From: Sympetrum striolatum
Taxonomy: Eukaryota; Arthropoda; Insecta; Odonata; Libellulidae
Direction: 5' to 3'
Assembly (NCBI GenBank): GCA_947579665.1
Contig: OX388350.1
Location: forward strand, 91,531,152-91,595,151
DNA length: 64,000 nt
The notes under the pieces are model-generated. The model had not been told where the DNA came from. It ran no database searches and saw only the letters and a list, made by a program, of their open reading frames with translations. How positions within the stretch are numbered: the stretch's first letter is position 1; each line of letters starts with the position of its first letter. Of this stretch, positions 20,843 to 33,230 are shown in pieces. A program made the position numbers and the translations under genes.

Positions 20843-21918
20843 CGAGTAAAATGTTGCTTGCATACTGCAAGCAGATCGACAACACCAATTTAATGTCGGC
20901 AACCTTTCGGGACGGTCATAAAAAGAAAAAAAATATTGAAAATAATCTTAAAATTCGCTGCAATTTTAATCGTCTGGCATTGAACCCGGGTCTTCCTGGC
21001 TAACCTATTAAGCAGCACAACAGAAGATCACCATCACTAACTATGTGTGAAAATTCAAGCAGAAATATTGGCTGAAACTGCCTCAAACGACGTTCTACTT
21101 TTCACGAAAGTAAATGCCTCTCGGGACTCGTACCAAGGACGATCGTGGAAATCAAAAACATGTTTCTGAAAGTTATTTATGATCTCTATCTATATGCCGA
21201 ATTTCAAGTTTCTATTTTATTGGGAAAGGTTTCAAAATAATTCCTAAAAATCGGATCAACTTCTGATTATAGATATGCGTGGTGGCGAAACCAGGAAACT
21301 TTGGTAGCTGTGAATTCACAGTTTGATTAGCTATGACTTGATCTTATCTTATGCAAAGTTTCAAGTGGATATAATATCGGGAAGAACCTAAAATGTGTTT
21401 CCGTAATCTCCATAAGAAATGCATTGAGGAATGTAAATGGCCCTCTGGGATCGAACCAAGGACCATAAGGTAATATGTAAAATTTGATTTTGAAATATAA
21501 TTATGATATCTAACGCCATGCCGAATTTCAAGTTTCTATGCCATCGGAAAAGGGTTCAAAAAAAATCTTAAAAATCGCCGTAATGCATTTTAAACGTCCG
21601 ATATTTGCCCCGACCTAGCATCGAACCAAGGATAAAATTCGTTGATGTCTTTATGGTTTTCTTTAGATATCTTTGGCATCTAGCGATCCCTCGAATTTCA
21701 ACTCTCTACTTTCCCGGGAAGTGCACCAAAACAATTTTCGAAAATCCCCGCCATGTATCCTTATGGAGAAAATCGCGACTTTGGGGCCTTCTGGAATCGA
21801 ACCCATGACACCGAGGTTCAATGTCGGCTTTTTCCTGGAGGTTACACGTTATGGCCAATACGTCGTAAAAATTTCAAGTCGTTGGCACTTGTGAAACATG
21901 GTTAGAATTTTGATCCCC
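20843..21918 (-). repeat. Cassette C19, A form, type 2 tail, three decayed B boxes
   Basis: Complete in length. Hairpin 20856-20872 intact. B-cores 20980 (TTGAA), 21128 (TCGTA) and 21285 (GCGAA) are all lost, while 21451, 21621 and 21797 are intact. Three neighbouring boxes lost on the head side make it, with C37 and C41, one of the most decayed complete cassettes. Confidence 0.9.
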
Positions 21919-21948
21919 TATATATAACTTATGTATCTATCTATTATA

Positions 21949-23049
21949 CAAGTAAAATGTAGCTTGCATACTGCAAGCAGATCGACAACACTAATTTCAT
22001 ATCGGCATCATGTCGGGACGGTCCTCAACAAAAGAAAGGAGTGAAAATATTCAGAAAATTCGTTTCATTTTAATCATCTGGCATCGAACCCCGGTCTTTC
22101 TGGTAAATTTACTATGCAGCACAACAGAAGATCACAATCTCTTACTATGTGCGAACATTTAAGAAGAAATATTGGCTGCAACTGCCTCAAACGACGTCCT
22201 ACTTTTTACATATATTCCTTATGTGAGAAATTTTAATGTGCTCTGGCATCGAACCCAGGAACAGCATTGTCGTATCTAATTTTTTTTCTTAAGCCGAGTC
22301 TTAATATACATCTTCTAGCAAAGCAAGAAATTCCTATTATCTCGATAAATACAACTAAATAAATAATGAAAACTAACTCAATATATTATAAATGGGGGAT
22401 ATGTATACCGTCTGGCTTCGAATCTGGGTCTTTCTGGTAATACTTTCTATGCAGCATTAAAGACGATCACCACCTTTAACCATGTGTGAAAATTCAAGCG
22501 AAAATATTGGGTACAACTGCTTCAAAGGACGTCCTACTTTTCCCTTATATTCCTTATGAGAGAAATTTTAATGTGCTCTGGCATCGAACCCAGGAATATT
22601 ACGGTCTTCTGAATACTGTTTTCTTAAACCAGTTTTAACCATACATCTTCCAGCCAAGCACAAACTTCCTATGATTTCGATAAATATATAAAAAAAATAG
22701 TGAAAAACTACCTCAATGTATTTTAAACGGCAAATTTTTGCATCGTCCTAGCATCGAACTCAGGACCTTTTCCGAGATGATTATTTACGTTATCAATAGA
22801 TCCTGACTATATCCATCGGCTCCTTGAGTTTAAATTCCCTACCTATCCGGAAAGTATTTTTTAAAAATTCCCGAAAATCAACACAATGCATTTAAATGGG
22901 AAAAATCGGGACTTAGGGGCCCTCTGGAATCGAACCCATCACATTAAGGTTCAAAATCACAATTTTTCTGGCGGTTATACTCTATGGCCAATATGTCGTA
23001 AAAATTTCAAGCCGATGACGCTTGTGGTTTAGGCTGTGAATTAGTATCC
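21949..23049 (-). repeat. Cassette C20, B3 form, type 1 tail
   Basis: Complete. Head start mutated (CAAG). Hairpin 21962-21978; B-cores 22084, 22249, 22418, 22584, 22754 and 22930, all intact. Forms a close pair with C45 (head segment TCATGTCGGGACGGTCCTCA, M3 with GGCTTCGAA). Confidence 0.92.
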
Positions 23050-23076
23050 TATCTATATACCTATCTATCTATTATA

Positions 23077-24149
23077 CGAGTAAAATGTAGCTTGCATACT
23101 GCAAGCAGATCGGCAATACTAATTTCACATCGGCATCATATCTGGAGTGTCCTAAAAGAAAAAAAAGGATTGAAATTTTTCTTAAAATTCGCAGAAATTT
23201 CATCGTCTGGCATCGAACCCGGATCTTACTGGTGAACTTACTATGTAGCACAATAGAAGATCACCATCTCTAACTATGTGTAAAAATTCAAGCAGAAATA
23301 TTGGCAACAACTGCCTCAAAAGACGCTCTAATGTTCACGAATGTAAATGGCTCTCGGGACTTGAACCAAGGACGATCTTGGAAATTTAAAAAATGTTTCC
23401 GAAAGTTATTAATGATCTTAATCCATATGCCAAATTTCAAGTTTCTATATTATTGGGAAAGGTTTCAAAATAATTCATGAAAATCGGATCAACTTCTGAT
23501 TGCAGAGACACCTGGTGTCGAACCCAGGACACATTGATAGCTATGAATGCATAGTTTGATTTGCTAAGACTGGTTCTTCTATCACACTAAGTTTTAAGTC
23601 GATAGCATGCCGGGAAGTACCTAAAATATGTTTCCGTTATCTCCTTAAGAAATGCATTGAGAAATGTAAATGGCGCCCTGGGATCGAACCAAGGAACATC
23701 AGCGAATATGTAAAATTTGATTATGAAATATATTTATAATCTCCAACTCCATGCCGAATTTCATGTTTCCATGCCATCGGGAAGAGGTCCAAAAAAAATC
23801 TTAAAAATCGCCACAATACATTTTAAACGGCCGATTTTTGCCTCGACCTAGCATCGAACCCAGGATATTTTCCTTAAAACTCATTTATGTTTTCGATAGA
23901 TCATGACCATATATAAAGTCTCCTAGATTTTCGATTCTCTACCTATCCCGGAAGTATTTTTTAAAAATTCCCGAAAATCAAAGCAATGCATTTAAACGGG
24001 AAAAGTCGAGACTTTGGGGCCCTCTGGAATCGAACCCATGACACTGAGGTGCAAAATCGCAATTTTTCTGGCGGTTACACTCTATGGCCAATATGTCCTA
24101 AAAATTTCAAGTCAATGACGCTTGTGGTTTGGCCTGTGAGTTTGTATCC
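23077..24149 (-). repeat. Cassette C21, A form, type 1 tail
   Basis: Complete. Hairpin 23090-23106; B-cores 23213, 23361 (M2, TTGAA, lost), 23518, 23684, 23854 and 24030. Close to C9 and, on the opposite strand, to C10. Confidence 0.92.
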
Positions 24150-24189
24150 TCTCTCTATATATATATATCTATTATATATCTATATATAA

Positions 24190-25265
24190 CGAGTAAAATG
24201 TAGCTTGCATACTGCAAGCAGATCGGCAATACTAATTTCATATCGGCATCATATCGGGACGGTTCTCAGAAGAACAAAAAAAAGATTCAAAATATTCTTA
24301 AAATTCGCTGTTATTTTATCATCTGGCATCGAACCCGGGTCTTACTGGTAAACTTACTATGCAGCACAATAGAAGATCAACATCTCTAACTATGTGTAAA
24401 AATTCAAGCAGAAATATTGGATACTACTGCCTCAAAAAACGCTCCAATTTTCAGGAATGTAAATGCCTCTCGGGACTCGAACCAAGGACGATCTTGGAAA
24501 TCTAAAACATAATTTTGAAATGTATCTATGATATCTAACTACATGCCGAATTTCAAGTTTCTATATTGTTGGGAAAGGGTTCAAAATTATTATTGAAAAT
24601 AGGATCAGTTACTGATTGTAGAGACGCCTGGTGTCGAACCCAGGACACACTGGTAGCTGTGAATGCACAGTTAGATTTTTATGAACTTGATCTTATTTTA
24701 TGCAAAGTTTGAAGTCAATATCATGCCGAGAAGTATCTAAAATTTGTTTCCGTTATCCCCATAAGAAATGCATTGTGGAGTGCAAATGGCCCTCTGGGAT
24801 CGAACCAAGGACCATAAGCGAATAAAAAAAATTTGATTATGAAATATATTTATGATTTCTAACCCCATGCCAAATTTCAAGTTTCCATGCATTCGGGAAA
24901 GGGTCCAAAAAAAATCTTAAAAATCGCCACAATGCTTTTTAAACGGCAGATATTTGCATCGACCTAGCATCAAACCCAGGTTATTTTCCGTAAAACTCAT
25001 TTATGTTTTCGATAGATCATGACCATATATAAAGGCTCCTTGAGTTTTGCTTCTCTACCTATCCGGGAAGTATTTTTTTTAAATTCCCGAAAATCAAAGC
25101 AATGCATTTAAACGGGAAAAATCGGAACTTTGGAGCCCCCTGGCATCGAACCCATGACACTGAGGATCCTAATCGCAATTTTTCTGGTGGTTACACGTTA
25201 TGGCCAATACTCCATAAAAATTTCAGCTCAATCACTCTTGTGGTTTATGCTGTGAGTTTGTATCC
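24190..25265 (-). repeat. Cassette C22, A form, type 1 tail
   Basis: Complete. Hairpin 24203-24219; B-cores 24329, 24477, 24634, 24800, 24970 (M5, TCAAA, lost) and 25146 (M6 as GGCATCGAACC, a variant shared with C34). Tail-to-tail with C23. Confidence 0.92.
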
Positions 25266-25384
25266 TCTCTATATATATATATATATGGATACATGAATGA
25301 ATCCGGAGAAGCATCTATCTATTATATATAGATGCTTCTCCGGATTCATTCATATATATACCTATATAGATAGATAGATAGATA
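25266..25384. repeat. Tail-to-tail spacer with inverted minisatellites
   Basis: One minisatellite copy in each orientation meets at CTATCTATTATATATAG near 25315-25330, giving an inverted repeat that includes GAATGAATCCGGAGAAGC and its complement. Flanked by a TA tract and a GATA tract. Confidence 0.88.
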
Positions 25385-26483
25385 GGATACAAATTCACAG
25401 CCTAAACTACAAGCGTCATTGATCTGAAATTTTTATGACATATTGGCCATAACGTGAAACCCCCAGGAAAAAAGCGACTTTGATCCTCAGTGTCATAGGT
25501 TCGATTCCAGAGGGCCCCAAAGTCCCGATTTTTCCCGTTTGAATGCATTGCCGTGATTTTCGGGAATTAAAAAAAAATACTTTCCGGATAGGTAGAGAAG
25601 TAAAACCCAAGGTGCCTATATTTATGGTCTTGGACTTTCGAATACATCAATGACTTTTACAAAAGTTATCCTGGGTTCGATGCTAGGACGATGCAAAGAT
25701 CTGCCCTTTAAAATACATGGGAGCCGTTTTTCATTATTTTTTTAGATGCACTTATCGAAATGATAGGATGTTCGTGCTTGGCTGAAAGATGTATGGTACG
25801 AATAAGTTTTAGAAAAAAATTTTCATAAGACCGTACTGTTCCTGGGTTCGAAGCCAGAGCACAATAACGTTTCTCTCATAAGGAATATAAAGGAAAAGTA
25901 GGACGTCATTTGAGGCAGTTGTAACCAATATTTCTGCTTGAATTTGCATACGCGGTTATAGATGGTGTTTTTCTGTTGTGCTGCATAGAAAGTATTGCCT
26001 GAAAGACCCGGGTTCGATGCCGGGCGGTAAAAATATCCCCCATATATAATACTATGGGGTATATTTTCATAATTTTTTATGCATTTATCGATATGTAAGG
26101 GAGCTCTTGCTTAGATGGAAGATGTATAGTAACACTTTGTTTAAGAAAAAAAATAGATAAGACCATGCTGTTCCTGGGTTCGATGCCAGAGCACATTATA
26201 ATTTCTCAAATAAGGAGTGTATGTGAATAGTAGGACGTCGTTTGAGGTAGTTGCACCTAATAGTTTTGCTTGAATTTTCACACATAGTTTGATATGGTAA
26301 TCTTCTATTTTGCTGCATAGTAAGTACACCAGGAAGACCGGGGTTCGCTGCCAGGCGATTAAATTGCAGCGAATTCTACGAATATTTTGAATTTTTTTTT
26401 CTTTTGATGTCCGTCCCGATATGATGCCGATATGAAATTAGTGTTGTCGATCTGCTTGCAGTATGCAAGCAACATTTTACTCG
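25385..26483 (+). repeat. Cassette C23, B1 form, type 1 tail
   Basis: Complete; nearly identical to C13 and C14. B-cores 25500, 25676, 25847, 26013, 26179 and 26344 (M1, TTCGC). Hairpin 26454-26470. The 62-bp spacer contains one inverse minisatellite copy. Confidence 0.92.
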
Positions 26484-26545
26484 TATATAATAGAAGATAG
26501 ATAGATGCTTCTCCGGATTCATTCATATATATAGCTATATAGATA

Positions 26546-27654
26546 GGATACAAATTCACAGGCTAAACCACAAGCGTCATTGACTTGAAATTTTTATGAC
26601 ATATTGGCCATAACGTATAACCCCCAGGAAAAAAGCGACTTTGATCCTCAGTTGCATAGGTTCGATTCCAGCGGGCCCCAAAGTCCCGATTTTTCCCGTT
26701 TAAATGCATTGCCGTGATTTTCGGGAATTTAAAAAAAAGAGTTTCCGGAAAGGTAGAGAAATAAAACTCAAGGTGCCTATATTTATGGTCTTGGACTTTC
26801 GAAAACATCAATGACTTTTACAAAAAATATCCTGGGTTCGATGCTAGGACGATGCAAAGATCTGCCCTTTAAAATACATGGGAGCTGTTTTTCATTATTT
26901 TTTTTGATGCACTTCCCGAAATAATAGGAAGTTCGTGCTTAGCCGGAAAGTGAAAGGTAAGAATTAGTTTAAGAAAAAAATTTTCATAAGTCCGTACTAT
27001 TCCTGGGTTCGATGCCAGAGCACATTAACATTTCTCTCATAAGGAATATAAGGGAAAAGTAAGACTTCGATTGAGGCAGTTGCAGCCAATATTTGTGCTT
27101 GAATTTTCGCACATAGTTAAAGAATAATATCTTCTATTATGTTGCATAGGAAGTTTCACCAGAAAGTCCCGGGGTCGATGCCGGGCGGTAAATATGTCTG
27201 CCGTTTAAAATACATAGGGTTTGTATTTCATTATTTTTTTTGATGCATTTATCGAAATGATAGGAAGTTCGTGCTTGGCTGGAAGATGTATGGTTAAAAC
27301 TGGTTTAAGAAAACAGTTTTCAGAAGACCGTAATATTCCTGGGTTCGATGCCAGACCGCATTAAAATTTCTCTCATAAGAAATATAAGGGAAAAGTAGGA
27401 CGTCGTTTGACGCAGTTTCATATAATATTTCTGCTTGAATTTTCACACATAGTTACAGATGGTGATCTTCTATTGTGCTTTATAGTAAGTATCACTAGGA
27501 AGACCCGGGTTCGATGCCTGACTAATATATTGCAGCGAATAATCAGAATACTTTCAATCCTTTTTCTTTTTCTTTTGAGCACCGTCCCGAAATGATGCCG
27601 ACATGAAATTAGTGTTGTCGATCTGCTTGCAGTATGCAAGCTACATTTTACTCG
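26546..27654 (+). repeat. Cassette C24, B2 form, type 1 tail
   Basis: Complete. B-cores 26661, 26837, 27008, 27174 (M3, GTCGA), 27344 and 27510. Hairpin 27625-27641. It meets C25 head-to-head in the best palindrome of the window. Confidence 0.92.
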
Positions 27655-27720
27655 TATATATATATATACGAGTAAAATGTAGCTTGCATACTGCAAGCAG
27701 ATCGACAACACTAATTTCAT
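27603..27720. other. Perfect 118-bp palindrome at C24/C25 head junction
   Basis: Centre between 27661 and 27662. Every base from 27603 to 27720 pairs with its mirror, with no spacer beyond the central TA repeat. It contains two copies of the 17-base hairpin (27625-27641, 27682-27698). Outside it the symmetry continues imperfectly for roughly 20-25 bp on each side. Confidence 0.93.
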
Positions 27721-28769
27721 ATCGGCATCATATCGGGACGGACATCAAAAGAAAAAAAAAATTCAAAATATTCGTAGAATTCGCTGCAATTTAATCGCCT
27801 GGCAGCGAACCCCGGTCTTCCTGGTGTACTTACTATGCAGCAAAATAGAAGATTACCATATCAAACTATGTGTGAAAATTCAAGCAAAACTATTAGGTGC
27901 AACTACCTCAAACGACGTCCTACTATTCACATACACTCCTTATGTGAGAAATTATAATGTGCTCTGGCATTGAACCCAGGAACAGCATGGTCTTATCTAT
28001 TTTTTTTCTTAAACAAAGTGTTAATATACATCTTCCATCTAAGCAAGAGCTCCCTTACATATCGATAAATGCATAAAAAAATTATGAAAAGATACCCCAT
28101 AGTATTATATATGGGGGATATTTTTACCGCCCGGCATCGAACCCGGGTCTTTCAGGCAATACTTTCTATGCAACACAACAGAAAAACACCATCTCTAACC
28201 GCGTATGCAAATTCAAGCAGAAATATTGGTTACAACTGCCTCAAATGACGTCCTACTTTTCCTTTATATTCCTTATGACAGAAACGTTATTGTGCTCTGG
28301 CTTCGAACCCAGGAACAGTACGGTCTTATGAAAATTTTTTTCTAAAACTTATTCGTACCATACATCTTCCAGCCAAGCACGAACATCCTATCATTTCGAT
28401 AAGTGCATCTAAAAAAATAATGAAAAACGGCTCCCATGTATTTTAAAGGGCAGATCTTTGCATCGTCCTAGCATCGAACCCAGGATAACTTTTTTAAAAG
28501 TCATTGATGTTTTCGAAAGTCCAAGACCATAAATATAGGCACCTTGAGTTTTACTTCTCTACCTATCCGGAAAGTATTTTTTTTTAATTCCCGAAAATCA
28601 CGGCAATGCATTCAAACGGGAAAAATCGGGACTTTGGGGCCCTCTGGAATCGAACCTATGACACTGAGGATCAAAGTCTCTTTTTTCCTGGGGGTTTCAC
28701 GTTATGGCCAATATGTCATAAAAATTTCAGATCAATGACGCTTGTAGTTTAGGCTGTGAATTTGTATCC
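27669..28769 (-). repeat. Cassette C25, B1 form, type 1 tail
   Basis: Complete. Hairpin 27682-27698; B-cores 27805 (M1, GCGAA, the B1 variant), 27970 (M2, TTGAA), 28137, 28303, 28474 and 28650. Almost the exact reverse complement of C13. The 59-bp spacer has one minisatellite copy. Confidence 0.92.
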
Positions 28770-28828
28770 TATCTATCTATATAGGTATATATATGAATGA
28801 ATCCGGAGAAGCATCTATATATAATAGA

Positions 28829-29935
28829 CGAGTAAAATGTAGCTTGCATACTGCAAGCAGATGGACAACACTAATTTCATGTCGTCATCATATCGGGAAG
28901 GCCGTCAAAAGAAAAAAATTGGATTGAAAATATTCTGATTATTCGCTGCAATTTATTCGTCCGGCATCGAACCCGGGTCTTCTTGGTGATACTTACTATA
29001 GAGCACAATTAAAAATCACCCTCTCTAACTATCTGTGAAAATTCAAGCAGAAATATCAACTGCAACTGCATCAAACGACGTCCTACTTTTCCCTTATATT
29101 TCTTATGAGAGAAATGTTAATGTGGTCTGGCATCGAACCCAGGAATATTACGGTCTTCTGAAAACTGTTTTCTTAAACCAGTTTTAACCATACATCTTCC
29201 GGCCAAGCACGAACTTCCTATCATTTCGATAAGTGCATCAAAAAAATAATGAAATACTAACCCTATGTATTTTAAACGGGAGACATATTTACCGCCCGGC
29301 ATCGAACCCGGGTCTTTCTGGTGAAACTTCCTATGCAACATAATAGAAGATATTATTCTTTAACTATGTGCGAAAATTCAAGCAGAAATATAGGCTGCAA
29401 ATGCCTCAATCGAAGTCTTACTTTTCCCTTATATTCCTTATGAGAGAAATGTTAATGTGCTCTGGCACCGAACCCAGGAATAGTACGGTCTTATGAAAAT
29501 TTTTTTCTTAAACCAATTGTTACCTTACACTTTCCGGCTAAGCACGAACTTCCTATTATTTCGAGAAGTGCATCAAAAAAAATAATGAAAAACAGCTCCC
29601 ATGTATTTTAAAGGGCAGTTCTTTGCATCGTCCTAGCATCGAACCCAGGATATTTTTTGTGAAAGTCATTGATGTTTTTAAAAGTCCAAGACCATAAATA
29701 TAGGCTCCTTGAGTTTTACTTCTCTACCTATCCGGAAAGTATTTTTTAAAAATTCCCGAAAATCACGGCAATGCATTTAAACGGGAAAAAATCGGGACTT
29801 TGGGGCCCTCTGGAATCGAACCTATGACACTGAGGATCAAAGACTCTTTTTTCCTGGGGGTTTCACGTTATGGGTAATACGTCATAAAAATTTCAAGGCA
29901 ATGACGCTTGTGGTTTAGCCTGTGAATTTGTATCC
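28829..29935 (-). repeat. Cassette C26, B2 form, type 1 tail
   Basis: Complete. Hairpin 28842-28858; B-cores 28967, 29133, 29302, 29468 (M4, CCGAA), 29639 and 29816. Very close to C15. Confidence 0.92.
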
Positions 29936-29987
29936 TATCTATATAGCTATATATATGAATGAATCCGGAGAAGCATCTATATAACTT

Positions 29988-30778
29988 ACTCGAACCAAGG
30001 ACGATCTTGGAAATATAAAAAATGTATCTGAAAGTTATTATTGATCTCAATCTATATGCCAAATTTCAAGTTTCTATATTATTAGGAAAGGTTTCAAAAT
30101 AATTCCTAAAAATCGGATCAACTTCTGATTGCAGAGACACCTGGTGTCGAACCCAGAACACATTGATAGCTATGAATGCATAGTTTGATTTGTTAAGACT
30201 GGTTCTTCTATCATGCTAAGTTTTAAGTAGATAGCATGCCGGGAAGTACCTAAAATTTGTTTCCGTTATCCCCATAAGAAATGCATTGTGCAGTGCAAAT
30301 GGCCCTCTGGGATCGAACCAAGGACCATCAGCGAATACAAAAAATTTTATTATGAAATATATTTATAATTTCTAACCCAATGCCAAATTTCAAGTTTCCA
30401 TGCCATCGGGAAAGGGTCAAAATAAAATCTTAAAAATCGCCACAATGCATTTTAAACGGCCGATTTTTGCCCCGACCTAGTATCGAACCCAGGATATTTT
30501 CCGTAAAACTCATTTATGTTATCGATAGATCATGACCATATATAAAGGCTCATAGAGTTTCGATTCTCTACCTATCCGGGAAGTATTTTTTAAAAATTCC
30601 CGAAAATCAAAGCAATGCATTTAAACGGGAAAAATCGGGACTTTGGGGCCCTCTGGAATCGAACCCATGACACTGAGGTTCAAAATCGCAATTTTTCTGG
30701 AGGTTATACGTTATGGCCAATATGTCGTAAAAATTTCAAGCCATTGACGCGAGTGGTTTAGCCTGTGACTTTGTATCC
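29988..30778 (-). repeat. Cassette C27, head-truncated
   Basis: The head hairpin, M1 and part of M2 are missing. Array sequence begins at ACTCGAACC, inside the M2 B box, directly after a spacer minisatellite (CATCTATATAACTT). Remaining B-cores 29990, 30147, 30313, 30483 and 30659 are intact. The breakpoint lies within or beside the B box itself. The tail is normal (GTATCC). Confidence 0.92.
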
Positions 30779-30960
30779 TCTCTATATATATATATATATA
30801 TCTATTATATATAGATATGATATATGAATGAATCCGGAGAAGCATCTATATATAATAGATATATATGGATACATGAATGAATCCGGAGAAGCATCTATCT
30901 ATTATATATAGATGCTTCTCCGGATTCATTCATGTATATACCTAGATAGATAGATAGATA
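30779..30960. repeat. Tail-to-tail spacer with three minisatellite copies
   Basis: TA tract, two minisatellite copies in one orientation, then one inverted copy meeting at CTATCTATTATATATAG near 30896-30911, then GATA repeat. Layout parallels 25266-25384. Confidence 0.88.
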
Positions 30961-32034
30961 GGATACTAATTCACAGCCTAAACCACAAGCGTCATTGACT
31001 TGAAATTTCTACGACGTATTGGCCATAACGTGTAACCGTCAGAAAAATTGCGATTTTGATCCTCAGTGTCATAGGTTCGATTCCAGAGATCCCCAAAGTC
31101 GCGATTTTCTCCATAAGAATACATGGCGGGGATTTTCGAAAATTTTTTTGAGGCACTTCCCGGAAAAGTAGAGAGTTGAAATTCAAGGAATCGCTAGAAA
31201 CCGTGCAAATCCAACGTAAATCAGAATGACGTCGCCGAATATGGTCCATGGTTCGATGCTAGGTCGGGGCAAAAATCGGCCGTTTAAAATGCATTGCGGC
31301 GATTTTGAAAAATTTTTTTGGATCCTTTCACGATAACATGGATACTTGAAACTCGGCACGTCGATAGATATCATAAATATATTTCGTAATCAAATTTTAC
31401 ATGTTCGCTGATGGTCCTTGGTTCGATCCCAGAGGACCATTTGCACTTCTTTATAGATTCCTTACGGAGATAACGGAAACAAAATTAAGGTACTTCCCGG
31501 CATGCTATCGACTTCAAACTTTGCAAGATACAAGAAAAAGTCTTTACAAATCAAACTTTGCATTCACAGCTTACAATATGTCCTGGGTTCGACACCAGGT
31601 GTCTCTGCAATCAGAAGTGGATCCGATTTTTAGGAATTATTTGGAAACCTTTCCCAATAATATAGAAATTTGAAATTCGGCATATAGATAGAGATAAAAT
31701 AACTTTCAGAAACATCTTTTAGATTTCCAAGATCGTCCTTGGTTCGAATCCAGAGAGCCATTTACATTCGTGATAATTAGAACGTCGTTTGAGGCAGCTG
31801 GAGCCAATATTTCTGCTTGAATTTTCACATATGGTTAGAGATGATGATCTCCTATTGTGCTGCATAGTTAGTTCACCAGTAAGACCCGGGTTCGATGCCA
31901 GACGATGGAATTTCAGCGAATTTTAAGAAAAATTTCAATCCCTTTTTTTTTCTTTTGATGGCCGTCCCGATATGATGCCGACATGAAAATAGTGTTGTCG
32001 ATCTGCTTGCAGTATGCAAGCTATATTTTACTCG
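30961..32034 (+). repeat. Cassette C28, A form, type 1 tail
   Basis: Complete. B-cores 31076, 31252, 31422, 31588, 31743 and 31891, all intact. Hairpin 32005-32021, followed by the variant TATATTTTACTCG. Related to C7 on the opposite strand. Confidence 0.92.
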
Positions 32035-32089
32035 TATATATCTATTATATATAGACGCTTCTCCGGATATACTTATATATATATATATA

Positions 32090-33165
32090 CACTGGGGATC
32101 AAAAGTCTAAGCATGTTCCGCAAGTGCCACCGACTTGAAATTTTTACGACATATTGGCCATAACGTGTAACCTCCAGGAAAAAGCCGACTTTGAACCTCG
32201 GTGCCATGGGTTCGATTCCAGAAGGCCCCAAAGTCGCGATTTTGTCCATAAGAATACATGGCGGGGATTTTCGAAATTTTTTTTGAGGTACTTCCCGGAG
32301 GAGTTGGGAGTTGAAATTCTAGAGATCGCTAGATGCCGTGTATATCTAAAGGAAACCACACAGACATCTACAATAATTATCCTTGGTTCGATGCTAGGCC
32401 AGGGCAAATATTCTCCCGTTTAATTTACATTGTGATTTTTAAGATTTTTTTTAATTACTTACAGATGACTTGGAAACTTAAAACTTGGTACGTGGATATA
32501 TATCATAAATATATTTCATAATAAAATTTTAGAACTCGCTGATGGTCCTTGGTTCGATCCCAGAGGGCCATTTACATCCTACAATGCATTTCTTATGGAG
32601 ATTACGGAAGCAAATTTTAGGTACTTCCTGACAAGTTGTTGACTTCAAACTTTGCATTTAATAAGATCAGGCCAAACCAAGTCATAATGTGTTTTCACAG
32701 CAGCCAGTAGGTCCTGGGTTCGACACCAGGCGTCTCTACAATCAGTAATTGATTCAATTTATAGGAACTATTTTGAACCCTTTCCCAATAATATAGAGAC
32801 TTCAAATTCGGCATATAGATAGAGATCATAAATAACTTTCAGAAACATGTTTTAGATTTCCAAGATCGTCCTTGGTTCGAATCCAGAGAGCCATTTAAAT
32901 TCGTGAAAATTAGAACGTCTTTTGAGGCAGTTGTAACCCATATTTCTGCTTGAATTTTCACACATCGTTAGAGATGGTGATGTTCTATTGTGCTGCATAG
33001 TAAGTTCACAGTAAAGACCCGGGTTCGATGCCAGACGATGGAATTTAGGCATATTTTAAGAAAAATTTCAATCCATTTTTTTCTTTTGATGGCCGTCCGG
33101 ATATGATGCCGACATGAAAATAGTGTTGTCGATCTGCTTGCAGTATGCAAGCAACATTTTACTCG
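32090..33165 (+). repeat. Cassette C29, A form, type 2 tail (CACTGGGG)
   Basis: Complete. B-cores 32211, 32387, 32553, 32719, 32876 and 33024, all intact. Hairpin 33136-33152. Closest to C4 along its whole length. Confidence 0.92.
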
Positions 33166-33230
33166 TAATAGATATAGATGCTTCTCCGGATTCATTCATG
33201 TATATACCTATATAGATAGATAGATAGATA

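Noticed and set aside
13258..28769. CRISPR array
   Set aside because: Repeats are long, diverged and in both orientations, with no short identical repeats separated by unique spacers of constant size.
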